From Methanosarcina mazei S-6 (lineage in GTDB: Archaea; Halobacteriota; Methanosarcinia; Methanosarcinales; Methanosarcinaceae): DNA of 64,000 nucleotides. Positions 38,490-46,844 of this stretch are shown here, one piece after another; the first letter of the stretch is position 1, and every line of letters begins with the position of its first letter. Under the pieces are notes generated by a model, which searched no databases, was not told the origin of the DNA, and saw only the letters and a list, made by a program, of their open reading frames with translations. A program made the position numbers and the translations under genes. The stretch lies in assembly GCF_000970205.1 (NCBI RefSeq), contig NZ_CP009512.1:2108001-2172000 (forward strand), given 5' to 3'.

Positions 38490-38856
38490 TATTACTTTTA
38501 TTACTTTGCTTATATACTAAATCAAAAAGTAATATGAGGTAATAATCAATGAATAATGTCTATAGATACATAATAATCAAGAAAAGTAATAAAAGTAATA
38601 TAAAAAAATATAAGCAAAACAAATATGTAAATTGCAATTGCAATTGTAAGTCTAAATGTAAATGCAAATGCAATTGTAAATCTCTATAATAATATCTCTT
38701 ATTTTTTTTATATTACTTTTATTACCTTTTTGAAAATTCATAATATAGAGACTTAATATTGAGGTAATATTGAGGTAATAAAACTTAAAATTTTGAGAAA
38801 AAACGCTATAAAAAACCGATTAATAAGTATCAGTAAGTATATATTACTTTTATTAC
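38490..38856. other. 15-bp iteron cluster, candidate replication origin
   Basis: TATTACTTTTATTAC occurs exactly at 38490-38504, 38711-38725 and 38842-38856, and inverted at 38586-38600. A tandem ATATTGAGGTA repeat lies at about 38756-38780. The region is very AT-rich and directly follows the DUF927 helicase-like gene, the usual place for an iteron origin. Replication from here is inference. Confidence 0.6.
38549..38689 (+). CDS. Cys-rich micro-protein with C-x-C repeats
   Basis: A 46-residue frame, too short for usual calling. The first 28 residues are basic; the tail has seven Cys at 29, 31, 33, 37, 39, 41 and 43, all in C-x-C steps, as in metallothionein-like metal clusters. GAGGT lies 8 bases before the ATG, and TTATATACTA lies about 30 bases upstream, so transcription and translation signals are both present. 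One iteron (inverted) lies inside the frame. The caution is that alternating AAT/TGC codons could arise from simple-sequence drift. Confidence 0.5.
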   Translation: MNNVYRYIIIKKSNKSNIKKYKQNKYVNCNCNCKSKCKCKCNCKSL

Positions 38857-38914
38857 CGCTTGCTAACTTTCTGTTAATTTTTCTTTTAATTTAAGGCTAA
38901 CATTTAAAGTTTTA

Positions 38915-38961
38915 GTTATTCTGTGACCCTCTTGCAGATTAAAGGAAGGTCACAGAATAAC
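38915..38961. repeat. 14-bp perfect inverted repeat containing GTCACAGAATAAC
   Basis: GTTATTCTGTGACC (38915-38928) and GGTCACAGAATAAC (38948-38961) pair exactly over a 19-base loop. GTCACAGAATAA also appears right at the ends of genes at 45069 and 51041, so it is a recurrent motif of this element. Confidence 0.75.
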
Positions 38962-39044
38962 CCTTAAGATATCCATAAGCTATAAGAAAAACTTTAAATA
39001 CTTAAATCTGAAAAGCGCGGTTCATCATTCTTTTCGTAAAACTC

Positions 39045-39257
39045 TCAGGGAAAAGGCTTTATTTTCTTTCCTGAAAGTATTTCTGCAGGAATCTGTGACT
39101 CTATTTCTTTTACTTTGTAAATTGTGTCATGGGATACTCCGGCTATTTTGGCAAGTTCAGCACGTGTATCTATCTTTTTAACTTCTTTCTGCTCCAAAAG
39201 GTTTGCTGATTTCTGCAAACCTCTTTCTTCATTCTTGGGTCTTCCACCAAGTTTCAA
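39045..39257 (-). pseudogene. Truncated ParB-like/HTH protein fragment
   Basis: The 70-residue frame has LGGRPKNEE, then DTRAELAKIAGVSHDTIYKVKEIE, a typical KorB/ParB-type helix-turn-helix. The N-terminal ParB domain that normally precedes GRPK is missing. The frame begins at a TTG without a ribosome site, and an in-frame stop (TAA) lies four codons upstream inside sequence that still looks like the missing linker. A full ParB-like relative is at 44132. Confidence 0.6.
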
Positions 39258-39408
39258 ATTTTCAGCTTATTTCGGCAAATATGATCCTCTTCGGTGTAAT
39301 TATTTAGAAAAATATAAGAATTGCCAGTTAATAATAGTTGCAACCAATTTCTAACATAGATGAATTTTATCTGCAAATTAATGAAATTTGAACGAAAAAG
39401 GGTAATCT

Positions 39409-40344
39409 ATGAATTTTAAATATCCTTTATATAACCTCAATGATGAAGAATTTGAGAAATTAGTAGCTTTAATTTGCAATAAAATATTGGGCACAGGTAC
39501 TATTGTATTTTCAGCTGGTAAAGACGGTGGAAGAGATGCCAAATTTACTGGAACAGCTAACAGATATCCAAGTGAGGCAAGTCCTTGGAGTGGAAGATTT
39601 ATAATTCAAGCCAAGCATACTATAAAACCAGTAGCTAGTTGTAGTGATAGCGAATTTGAAACAATTCTTAGAAAAGAATGTATTTCTATAAGAAACTTAA
39701 AAAATTCTGGAAAAATAGATTATTATTTAATGTTTACTAACAGAAAACTTTCTGGACTTCAAGACCCTAAAATCGAGGATTTCGTTTCTGAAACTGTAGG
39801 TGTTCCTAATTCTCTTATAGGTGATGAGACTATACAACTTTGGTTAGAAATCAATCCTCAAATCGCAAAGATACTTAACTTAAGTCGGCTGTTCTTGCCT
39901 ATTACTTTTTACGAAAAAGACTTGCAGGATATTGTTGTTGCTTTTTCTGAAGTAAAATTCTCCAATGCAGAACTGATGGCTAAAAAAAATGCTTTAAAAA
40001 GAATTTCTATTGAAGAGAAAAACATGTTAAACAAACTATCTAAAGATTATTTTGACGAAGTCTTTAAAAAATCATATTCAGATTTCAATCGAATTTCTTT
40101 ATTCCTTGAGGACCCTGTTAATTATGAATATAAATTAAAATATGAAAATACAGTAAATGACATCCAAGAAGAAATTATATTAAACAGGGATAATTACGCT
40201 TTATTTGATCAGGTACTAAATGATTTATATAAATCGACACTTGATAATAATAACGGTAAGCTGTTATTAAACAGAAATCTTTTACGGGTCTTTCTACATT
40301 ATATGTACTATAATTGTGATATCGGAAAAAATGGAGGAACCTGA
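39409..40344 (+). CDS. ABC-3C defence system effector with PD-(D/E)XK (Mrr-like) domain
   Basis: A 311-residue protein. The N-terminal restriction-type domain has GKDGGRDAKF (D43) and FIIQAKHT (Q67-x-K69), the active-site pattern of Mrr-like nucleases. The C-terminal helical part looks like the conserved ABC-3C C-terminal domain. In ABC three-component systems an ATPase senses a threat and unleashes the effector; nuclease activity here would cut DNA. The next two genes are the other components. A ribosome site is unclear. Membership is judged from gene order and sequence. Confidence 0.75.
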   Translation: MNFKYPLYNLNDEEFEKLVALICNKILGTGTIVFSAGKDGGRDAKFTGTANRYPSEASPWSGRFIIQAKHTIKPVASCSDSEFETILRKECISIRNLKNSGKIDYYLMFTNRKLSGLQDPKIEDFVSETVGVPNSLIGDETIQLWLEINPQIAKILNLSRLFLPITFYEKDLQDIVVAFSEVKFSNAELMAKKNALKRISIEEKNMLNKLSKDYFDEVFKKSYSDFNRISLFLEDPVNYEYKLKYENTVNDIQEEIILNRDNYALFDQVLNDLYKSTLDNNNGKLLLNRNLLRVFLHYMYYNCDIGKNGGT

Positions 40345-40346
40345 AA

Positions 40347-40538
40347 ATGCTGAAACCGGATAAACACACAAATCCCAAATTATCTGTTATCAACATTACA
40401 GGTATTGTAATTGAGAATCTCATTGAAAATGAAATTATGAGTTATGATGAACTCCTAAACAAGTTGATTTCTGAAACATCTGAAAATGTAAAAGATATGT
40501 TTGTCTATTCTTTATGCTTCCTCCATTTATTGAATTAA
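40347..40538 (+). CDS. ABC-3C middle component
   Basis: A 63-residue protein between effector and ATPase, the position and size expected of the ABC-3C middle component. Its LNKLISETSENVKDMFVYSLCFLHLL helix with a winged-helix-like start fits these small wHTH linkers. GGAGG lies 9 bases before the ATG, and only two bases separate it from the effector stop. Confidence 0.65.
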   Translation: MLKPDKHTNPKLSVINITGIVIENLIENEIMSYDELLNKLISETSENVKDMFVYSLCFLHLLN

Positions 40539-40578
40539 ATAGAATATCTTCCTAATTTAGATGCTTTGAGGTTGAGAT

Positions 40579-42354
40579 ATGAAACTGCGTAAGATATATT
40601 CTAACGATGAAACTCAGTTTCATAATGTTGAATTCCATAATGGTCTTAATGTTATAATTGGTGAAATTACAGACAAGTCAAAAACCGACAAAGATACACA
40701 TAATTTAGGCAAAACATTGCTTATTTCTCTTATTGACTTTCTTTTATTAAAACAAATTCCAGATAAATCTAAATTCTTTCTTACAAAAGGCGGTTTTGAG
40801 AACCAGGTTTTTTTTGCAGAGTTAGAATTAAATAATGGTCAATACTTGATTATTAGAAGAAGTGTTGATCATCAATCAAGGATTTCTTTCAAATTATCTG
40901 CACACAAAATGATTGATTTTGAAACAGAAATATTGTATGACTATGAAAATATTCCTCTTGAAGCTGCACAAGAAAAACTAAATAAATATCTTGGATTTGA
41001 TGTGCTACCTAAATGGTCCTACAGAAAATCTGTCACTTATTTTTTGAGATCACAACATGATTATCGTGATGTGTTCAGATTGGACAAATTTAAAGGTAAA
41101 GATAAGAATTGGAAACCATTTATGTTTGATTTACTTGGTTTCAATAGCGAAGTTATCAAGGAAAAATATGAATTAGATGATGATATCAGCGATTTGGAAA
41201 AGAAAATTGATACTCTTAAGCAGGAAATTAATATCGACATTAATGAGAGAGATAAAGTTGCTGGTCTGTTGTCAATAAAGTTAGATGAAAAAGAAGAAAT
41301 CTCAACCAAAATTGATAAATTTAATTTCTATGAAAGCGATGAAAAGGTTAATACTGAACTAGTTGAAGATATTGATGTTAAAATACAAATTCTTAATGCA
41401 CAAAGATATGGACTTTCTGCTGAGATTAAGAAAATTGAGGACTCATTATCAGTTCCTCAAAGCGCTATTGATTTAGATAAATTAAAGCGTTTATATTCTG
41501 ATGCCGATATTTATTTTTCAGATCAGCTTACTAATGATTATGAGAGTCTCTTGCAATTTAAGGATAGTATTACTAAAGAAAGAAACAAGTTCCTTCAAGA
41601 AAACTTAGCTGAATTTCTTTCTAAATATGAAGCTTTGAGTTTAGAATTGAAAAACCTTGAGTCTCAGAAAGAAAGACTTTTGGAATACCTGACTGAGAAA
41701 GACAGCTACTTTAAGTTCAAAGAACTTCAAAAGCAATTGTCTAGTATTGAAGCTAATATAATGCAATTACAAGAAAAACTAAACTCAATTGATAAAACTT
41801 CTCAATATACAAAAGAATTAGAAGAAAAAGAAAGCGAAGTTGAAAACAAAAGCAATGAGATACAGTCTTCAATTGATGAACAGAAGCATGCTGAGATTAG
41901 AAAAATATTCAATTATATAATAAAAGAAATACTCGGCGTAAATGCTTTGCTTTCTTTGAAACTAAATAAGAATGGTAATGTTGAATTCGAAGCAACTATT
42001 CAAAATCCTGAGAGCTTGGCTATTACAGATCAAGATGGTGGATCAACATATCGAAAAATGCTCTGCATAGCTTTTGATCTATCACTCTTAATTTATTATG
42101 CAAACAGATCATTTTACCGTTTTGTATATCACGATGGATCACTTGAAGCTTTGGATAATAGAAAAAAAATACGCTATATTTCAACAGTTAAAAAAATATG
42201 TGCAGACTATAATTTGCAATATATACTTACTGTTATTGACTCTGATTTACCAAGGGATGAGTATGGGAATGTTATACAATTCCAAGAAAATGAGATTTGC
42301 TTGAAGCTTCATGATAGAGATGATAGTGGTAAATTATTTAAGAAGAGTTTCTAA
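40579..42354 (+). CDS. ABC-3C ATPase, SMC-like DUF2326 protein
   Basis: A 591-residue ABC ATPase. The N-terminal lobe is LNVIIGE...HNLGKTLL (Walker A variant N-L-G-K-T), then long coiled coils at about 200-430, then the C-terminal DUF2326 lobe with a DGGSTYRKM signature-like motif and FVYHDGSLEALDN (Walker B/D-loop). It follows GAGGTTGAG. It is the sensor/motor of the three-gene defence operon 39409-42354. Its AT content and location suggest cargo carried by the integrated element. Confidence 0.82.
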   Translation: MKLRKIYSNDETQFHNVEFHNGLNVIIGEITDKSKTDKDTHNLGKTLLISLIDFLLLKQIPDKSKFFLTKGGFENQVFFAELELNNGQYLIIRRSVDHQSRISFKLSAHKMIDFETEILYDYENIPLEAAQEKLNKYLGFDVLPKWSYRKSVTYFLRSQHDYRDVFRLDKFKGKDKNWKPFMFDLLGFNSEVIKEKYELDDDISDLEKKIDTLKQEINIDINERDKVAGLLSIKLDEKEEISTKIDKFNFYESDEKVNTELVEDIDVKIQILNAQRYGLSAEIKKIEDSLSVPQSAIDLDKLKRLYSDADIYFSDQLTNDYESLLQFKDSITKERNKFLQENLAEFLSKYEALSLELKNLESQKERLLEYLTEKDSYFKFKELQKQLSSIEANIMQLQEKLNSIDKTSQYTKELEEKESEVENKSNEIQSSIDEQKHAEIRKIFNYIIKEILGVNALLSLKLNKNGNVEFEATIQNPESLAITDQDGGSTYRKMLCIAFDLSLLIYYANRSFYRFVYHDGSLEALDNRKKIRYISTVKKICADYNLQYILTVIDSDLPRDEYGNVIQFQENEICLKLHDRDDSGKLFKKSF

Positions 42355-42557
42355 ATTGCTATAATAGAATAATTACTGCTATTAGACTAGAAAATTATCA
42401 GATTAATCAGTTCAAATTAACTCCTCAATGCTTTCTCCTTAATTTGTAAATAGACTCTAAGTCTTCAAGCTATTCCCTTATCTTTATTAAAAATATTTTT
42501 TTGCAAAATGATTTAATTTTTCCTCCTCCAACCTCCTAACATCGAGACTTAAACTTC

Positions 42558-42767
42558 TTAAACCTTAACCTGATCCTCGGAAACCAAGTTTTCCCAAGCC
42601 TTAACCCTCTCTAAAACGTGGTTGTTGAGTGTAAAGGGCTTATCACTCTTAGCGTTCTGTTTCATGTAATGTAACGTACCCTTAGAAAACCCTAACTTTT
42701 TCCAATCAACATAAGAAATACTCAGGATCTTTTGCCTTATTTCTTTTCTTCTCTTTCCTTTTTCTTC
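42558..42767 (-). pseudogene. C-terminal gene fragment with HTH, possibly Cas1/casposase-like
   Basis: The 69-residue minus-strand frame (no Met start) reads ILSISYVDWKKLGFSKGTLH and then a short basic helix, NAKSDKPFTLNNHVLERV, ending at a natural stop. This is a helix-turn-helix-like tail. It resembles, from memory, the C-terminal region of some archaeal Cas1/casposase proteins. The catalytic part is absent: an in-frame stop lies just upstream at 42768-42770. Treat it as a decayed fragment of an earlier gene. Confidence 0.4.
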
Positions 42768-42785
42768 TTAACATAAAAAGAACAG

Positions 42786-43009
42786 TAAAATTAATATAAA
42801 TTTTCATATTAATTTTTAAATGTATTACGGCTATTGTTTACGGTTCTTGTGTAAATGTTTGCTTTTTAATTCAAATGAAAATCCTAAGAAATTACGTGAA
42901 AATAACGTGAAAACTACGTAAAAATACATAGGAAATAAGTAAAGTCTACGTATAATTCCTGTAAAAACTACGTATATTTTTAAGAAGTTCAATAAACCAA
43001 GCACAGAAG
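42786..43009. repeat. Non-coding module A with ACTACGTA iterons
   Basis: This 224-bp segment aligns over its whole length with module B (45142-45370). It begins with an 11-bp inverted repeat (AAAATTAATAT/ATATTAATTTT), continues with TTGTTTACGGTT, and then has a cluster of TACGTGAAAA and ACTACGTA motifs, ending AAGCACAGAAG. No gene is inside. Position beside the TOPRIM and ParB-like genes suggests a partition site or origin. Confidence 0.75.
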
Positions 43010-43092
43010 CAAGGTAAAGTCCTTTAGTCAATAAATTGAAAATCTTAATTTCCTGAAAAGCTGTTCTACTGGTAACGATTTAAGCTAATTAT

Positions 43093-43144
43093 ATATAAGT
43101 TTTCGTTTTCATTAGATATCTAGCGAAACATTTATATACTTTGA
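43093..43144 (+). promoter_or_regulatory. Promoter module shared with 49534-49585 (copy 1)
   Basis: ATATAAGTTTTCGTTT is followed by a variable AT-rich part with the palindrome TAGATATCTA, then TTTATATACTTTGA. The same two constant blocks, at the same distance, precede the operon at 49645. The second block is a TATA box; the first could be an operator or BRE-proximal activator site. Confidence 0.6.
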
Positions 43145-43229
43145 GTGCGTATATAGTATATGTACTTGTAAGTTTTTATGGGTGCACAGTGTAAAATTAT
43201 TATTAATTTGGATAGGGGTTGGTTTAAAA

Positions 43230-44132
43230 ATGGCTTGTGAGAAGTTTAAAAAATATAAACCGCAAAAAGAACAGCAAGTTTTACTTGAACAGATAATGAT
43301 TATTATTAACGATTATATGATAAAAGGATTCGTGCTTACTTGTAGGCAAATATATTATCAGCTTGTAGCAAGAGTTATTTTAACTAATAATCAGAAAAAT
43401 TATAACAAAGTAACTAAAATAATTTCAAATGCTAGAATGGCTGGAATTATTGATTGGAATGCGATAGTAGATAGAAACCGTGAATCATATATGCACTATT
43501 ATAATTTAGGTATAGACGATGCAATAAATGATACACTAGAACAGTATAGGGTAAATAGGATGCTTTTGCAAGATGTATATATTGAAGTTATGATAGAGAA
43601 AATGGCTATCTATGACATTATAAAAACAGTTACAAATAAATATTCAATTAGGCTTACAGGTGACAAAGGCTTCTGCTCTAATACTATACTTTATGATATA
43701 TCAAAAAGAATGATAAGGGCTTTACAAGAAGGTAAGACTGCATATATTCTTTATGTTGGTGATCATGATCCTAGTGGATTAACGATGGATAAAACCATTA
43801 AAGAAACAATAAGTCTAATGGGTGCAAATGGCGTTGAATTTAGACGCGTAGCCTTAACATTTGAACAAGTAAAAGAATATAATTTGCCTCCAAATGTTGT
43901 GAAAGATGGGGATAGGAATTCAGGGAAATATAAAGAAGAGCATGGTTCTACTTCCTGGGAATGTGATGCATTACCACCTGAAATTTTAGTAGAGTTGTTA
44001 GAGACTGAAGTACTAAAAATTATTGACATTGAAAATTATAACTACATGTGTAAGGTAGAGGAAGAAGATAAAGAGAAACTTAGACAAATAATTGACAGTA
44101 TTAAAATGACTAACAACTATGGGGTGGCGTAA
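43230..44132 (+). CDS. Topo VI A/Spo11-like TOPRIM protein (mini-A type)
   Basis: A 300-residue protein. The N-terminal wHTH-like region has RQIYYQLVAR (Tyr 42/43, candidate catalytic Tyr of the 5Y-CAP domain). The TOPRIM fold has IEK (E123) and YVGDHDPSG (177-183, the D-x-D pair). This pattern matches the short A-subunit-like proteins reported from archaeal and bacterial mobile elements and called Topo mini-A. No B subunit (GHKL) gene is adjacent. It may nick or cut DNA during replication or recombination of the element. ATG 43230 is chosen; the frame opens at GTG 43182. Its stop overlaps the ParB-like start (TAATG). Confidence 0.8.
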   Translation: MACEKFKKYKPQKEQQVLLEQIMIIINDYMIKGFVLTCRQIYYQLVARVILTNNQKNYNKVTKIISNARMAGIIDWNAIVDRNRESYMHYYNLGIDDAINDTLEQYRVNRMLLQDVYIEVMIEKMAIYDIIKTVTNKYSIRLTGDKGFCSNTILYDISKRMIRALQEGKTAYILYVGDHDPSGLTMDKTIKETISLMGANGVEFRRVALTFEQVKEYNLPPNVVKDGDRNSGKYKEEHGSTSWECDALPPEILVELLETEVLKIIDIENYNYMCKVEEEDKEKLRQIIDSIKMTNNYGVA

Positions 44133-44857
44133 TGGTAACAATTGATCCTGAATTTAAAAAACTTATTGATCCACTTAACGAACAAGAAAGAGAAGACCTA
44201 GAAAACAGCATACGTGAAAATGGTTTTAATCCTGCTTTTCCTGTCATATTATGGAAAAATCACGATATAGTTGTAGATGGTCACAATAGGTTTGAAATCT
44301 GTCAAAAATTAAATGTTGAGCCAAAAATTATAGAGCAAGAGTTTGAAAGCCGTGAAGCTGTAAAAGAGTGGATGATTCGGGCACAACTGTCTAGGAGAAA
44401 CTTAACACCTGAACAGCTCTCATATTTTAGAGGGCTTAAATACAATACAGAGAAATCGAGTTATGGCGGTTCAAGTTGCAAAAATTGCAACTCGAAAACT
44501 AATGAGAAGCTTGCTAAAGAGTTTGGTGTAAGTGCTAGAACCATCTCCAATGATGGGAAATATACTGAAGCAATTGATAAGATTTGTAAAGTCTGTGATA
44601 TTAGCAAGCAAGAGTTATTAAGAGATTTTAAAAAATCTGATATCATAGAATTAGCAGACATGCCTGAAAATAAGGTAAAAGATGGACTTGAAAAGCTTAG
44701 AAGTGGGGATAAAAAGAAAAAGAATGCAAAAGGATCTTGCCCTTATTATCTTGAGTTTGACTCTGAAATAAATAAGAAGATTATAGAAATGGCAAGAGGG
44801 AATGCAAAAGCATTGTTTGAAAGTCTTATAAATGCGGAATATGAAAGGAGGCATTAA
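44132..44857 (+). CDS. ParB-like partition/regulatory protein
   Basis: A 241-residue protein with a ParB N-terminal nuclease-like domain (ENGFNPAFPVILWKNHDIVVDGHNRFE, box DGHNRFE near 50-56) and a KorB-type HTH (TNEKLAKEFGVSARTISNDGKY). The C-terminal tail (EINKKIIEMARGNAKALFESLINAEYE) is helical. No ParA gene is adjacent. It is translationally coupled to the TOPRIM gene. It probably binds a site for partition or regulation; the flanking repeat modules A and B are candidate sites. Confidence 0.8.
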   Translation: MVTIDPEFKKLIDPLNEQEREDLENSIRENGFNPAFPVILWKNHDIVVDGHNRFEICQKLNVEPKIIEQEFESREAVKEWMIRAQLSRRNLTPEQLSYFRGLKYNTEKSSYGGSSCKNCNSKTNEKLAKEFGVSARTISNDGKYTEAIDKICKVCDISKQELLRDFKKSDIIELADMPENKVKDGLEKLRSGDKKKKNAKGSCPYYLEFDSEINKKIIEMARGNAKALFESLINAEYERRH

Positions 44858-44859
44858 AC

Positions 44860-45066
44860 ATGCCTCAATTTAAACCTTTATACTCAGAAAAAGACTTCCT
44901 AGATGCTCTTAATGGAGAACTCCGGACCCTTGGCGGTATAACTAAAAAAGTCGGTTGTGCTAGGATGACCTGTATGAACTACATTAATAGTCTTGTTGAA
45001 GCTGGAAAGGTTGAGAAGCTTTCAGTAGATGATGGACAGCTTTATGTTTATAAAAAGGTTGAGTGA
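44860..45066 (+). CDS. Small winged-helix protein
   Basis: A 68-residue wHTH protein (GGITKKVGCARMTCMNYINSLVEAGKVEKLSVDDGQLYVYK): helix-turn-helix followed by a two-stranded wing. It is a paralogue of the protein at 50018-50227, sharing the frame of ITKKVGC and the end GKV-K--VD-GQ. AGGAGG precedes the ATG, two bases after the ParB-like stop. It probably is a repressor or accessory DNA-binding factor. Confidence 0.75.
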   Translation: MPQFKPLYSEKDFLDALNGELRTLGGITKKVGCARMTCMNYINSLVEAGKVEKLSVDDGQLYVYKKVE

Positions 45067-45141
45067 GAGTCACAGAATAACTAAAGAATTTATAAATAAG
45101 CTTACCGATTTAATTTAATTCTTCTCTATCCTTCTCAACAA

Positions 45142-45370
45142 TAAAATTAATATAAATTTTCATATTAATTTTGAAAAGGAATATGGTTGTTTACGGTTTT
45201 GTGTATATATTTGCTTTTCAACTCACATGAAAAGTATATGAAAATCCTAAGAAAATCCTAAGAAATTACGTGAAAACTACATGAAAACTACGTAGAAATA
45301 CATATGAAATACGATAATTACCGTATAAACTACGTAGATTTTAATAAGTGCAAGAAATCAAGCACAGAAG
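45142..45370. repeat. Non-coding module B with ACTACGTA iterons
   Basis: This 229-bp segment matches module A (42786-43009) in order and spacing: TAAAATTAATATAAATTTTC start, TTGTTTACGGTT, TTACGTGAAAACTAC, two AAACTACGTAG sites, and the end AAGCACAGAAG. After it, CTTAAATACTTAAACCTGAAAAGC resembles sequence at 38992-39016. No gene is inside. Confidence 0.75.
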
Positions 45371-45681
45371 TCACAGAAGTCATAAAATAGAGCAATCTAT
45401 CCGGAATCCTTAGAAATGCTTAAATACTTAAACCTGAAAAGCTCTAATTACCCTTCTTTTGCTTAGTTTCTCTGGTAAAAGACTTCGTTTAAAATGAAGG
45501 CTCTAATCTGGACCTAGTTTAAAGTGAAATTACAGAATATTATTTTATTTATTTCTGTATATATGTAATTTAAGAGGATAATTTAGTAAGTTTTTTAAAT
45601 ATATAGATTGCTCTTTTTCAAAATTGGATTTTCTGTATATTGATTTAAGAGAATGCATATCTTCTAACGGAGGCGAATAAA
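45371..45681. other. Spacer after module B
   Basis: The AT-rich spacer holds the repeat-derived segment around 45413-45485 and the ribosome site GGAGGCG of the next gene. I see no other gene. Confidence 0.5.
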
Positions 45682-45876
45682 TTGGATGAAATAAAGTATG
45701 TTGGGAAAGAGAACGTAAGTTATTGTGTTAATGGCGATATTGCTGATGATTTTGAGGAATATCTGAATATGAATAAAATTCCCGTTCACGCATCAGTAAA
45801 TGGTACTGATAAAACGTTTATTGTCGATAAGAAACACGCCGACGAGGCTGATGAGTTTTTCAAGCAGTATACTTAA
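45682..45876 (+). CDS. Small acidic hypothetical protein
   Basis: A 64-residue acidic protein starting at TTG; GGAGGCG lies 6 bases upstream, so the start is credible. A strand pattern VSYCVNG...VHASVNGTDKTFIVDKKH suggests a small ferredoxin-like fold, but I recognise no family. A strong terminator follows. Confidence 0.6.
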   Translation: MDEIKYVGKENVSYCVNGDIADDFEEYLNMNKIPVHASVNGTDKTFIVDKKHADEADEFFKQYT

Positions 45877-45897
45877 TATTTTATTGATCACTTGATC

Positions 45898-45933
45898 AAA
45901 GAAAATATGCTGAATATCCAGCATATTTTCTTT
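45898..45933 (+). terminator. 15-bp-stem hairpin terminator
   Basis: AAAGAAAATATGCTG and CAGCATATTTTCTTT pair perfectly around AATATC, with T's on the right. It serves the gene ending at 45876 and may also serve the opposite strand. Confidence 0.75.
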
Positions 45934-46079
45934 TCTAACTATATTTTATCAGGCATTGCAACTTTGACTGAACGTCACACTTCTTGTTAAATATTGTATG
46001 AGTGAGGGACAGAGAGCTTAAAGAAGCAGAAGAGAAGAAGCGACAGTTAGATTATTTATTAATCGATGGTTAAAATATC

Positions 46080-46844
46080 TTAAGATGGACCATCGTATAA
46101 ATTCGATCGAATAATTTCTTTGTTCAACCCGTACATTTTTGAAATTGATTTCACTAAATCTAAGAACCACTTTGAAGACTTGGGAGAAACATATATCTTT
46201 TCAATCAAAATATCCAATGAAATTGGAACGTATACACCATTATTAATTAATTCATGCTTTTGCAAAACTTGGTTTTTATCTGTATAACATATCTCACCAT
46301 CATGTTTTATTGTATGAACTAACGCTCGAATTTCGTTTTCATGTTCAAAACTTCTCCTTTTATATAGGTAAGGTGAAAAAACGTTCTGTTGAGGTATTTT
46401 CTCAATATTCCAATCAATATACTTTACTTTTCCAATATATACCGGATATGGACACTCAGAAAAACAATTTTTTAATCTGTCAAAGTCGGATTTAATTGAA
46501 ATACCTTCATTGTCATCTGAATAAAGTTTCCACATAGCAGCAGATTCCTCTTTATTCCTGTGCCAACAGTTCAAAACTACATTATCTTCTTTTGAGTTAT
46601 TAAGTAAAGTACGTATGTTTTGATCTATTAGAGAGGTTTCATCGTATTTTTCTAGGAGTTTATTCATTTCAGTTAGGTTAGCATTTGAATAAGAGCCTTC
46701 ATAAGGATCTTCAAATAATTTGGGTTTAGCGAAAAATAAACTGTTTTTATCCAGTAAAGAAATAAAATATTGAAATTTTAGATATTTCCAAATTGTAGTT
46801 GAATCTTTATCTGGGGGCTCGAAGCAGTAATGTTTCTCATACAT
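46080..46844 (-). CDS. DUF2971 protein
   Basis: A 254-residue protein of the DUF2971 family: WKYLKFQYFISLLDKNSLFFAKPKLFEDPYEG, NCWHRNKEESAAMWKLYSDDNEGISIKSD and KRRSFEHENEIRALV match its usual order of motifs. The family is frequent in phage-like and defence regions and has no confirmed function. A second, distant DUF2971 protein is at 63067. It is transcribed against its neighbours from the spacer near 46850-46950. Confidence 0.8.
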   Translation of the reverse strand: MYEKHYCFEPPDKDSTTIWKYLKFQYFISLLDKNSLFFAKPKLFEDPYEGSYSNANLTEMNKLLEKYDETSLIDQNIRTLLNNSKEDNVVLNCWHRNKEESAAMWKLYSDDNEGISIKSDFDRLKNCFSECPYPVYIGKVKYIDWNIEKIPQQNVFSPYLYKRRSFEHENEIRALVHTIKHDGEICYTDKNQVLQKHELINNGVYVPISLDILIEKIYVSPKSSKWFLDLVKSISKMYGLNKEIIRSNLYDGPS

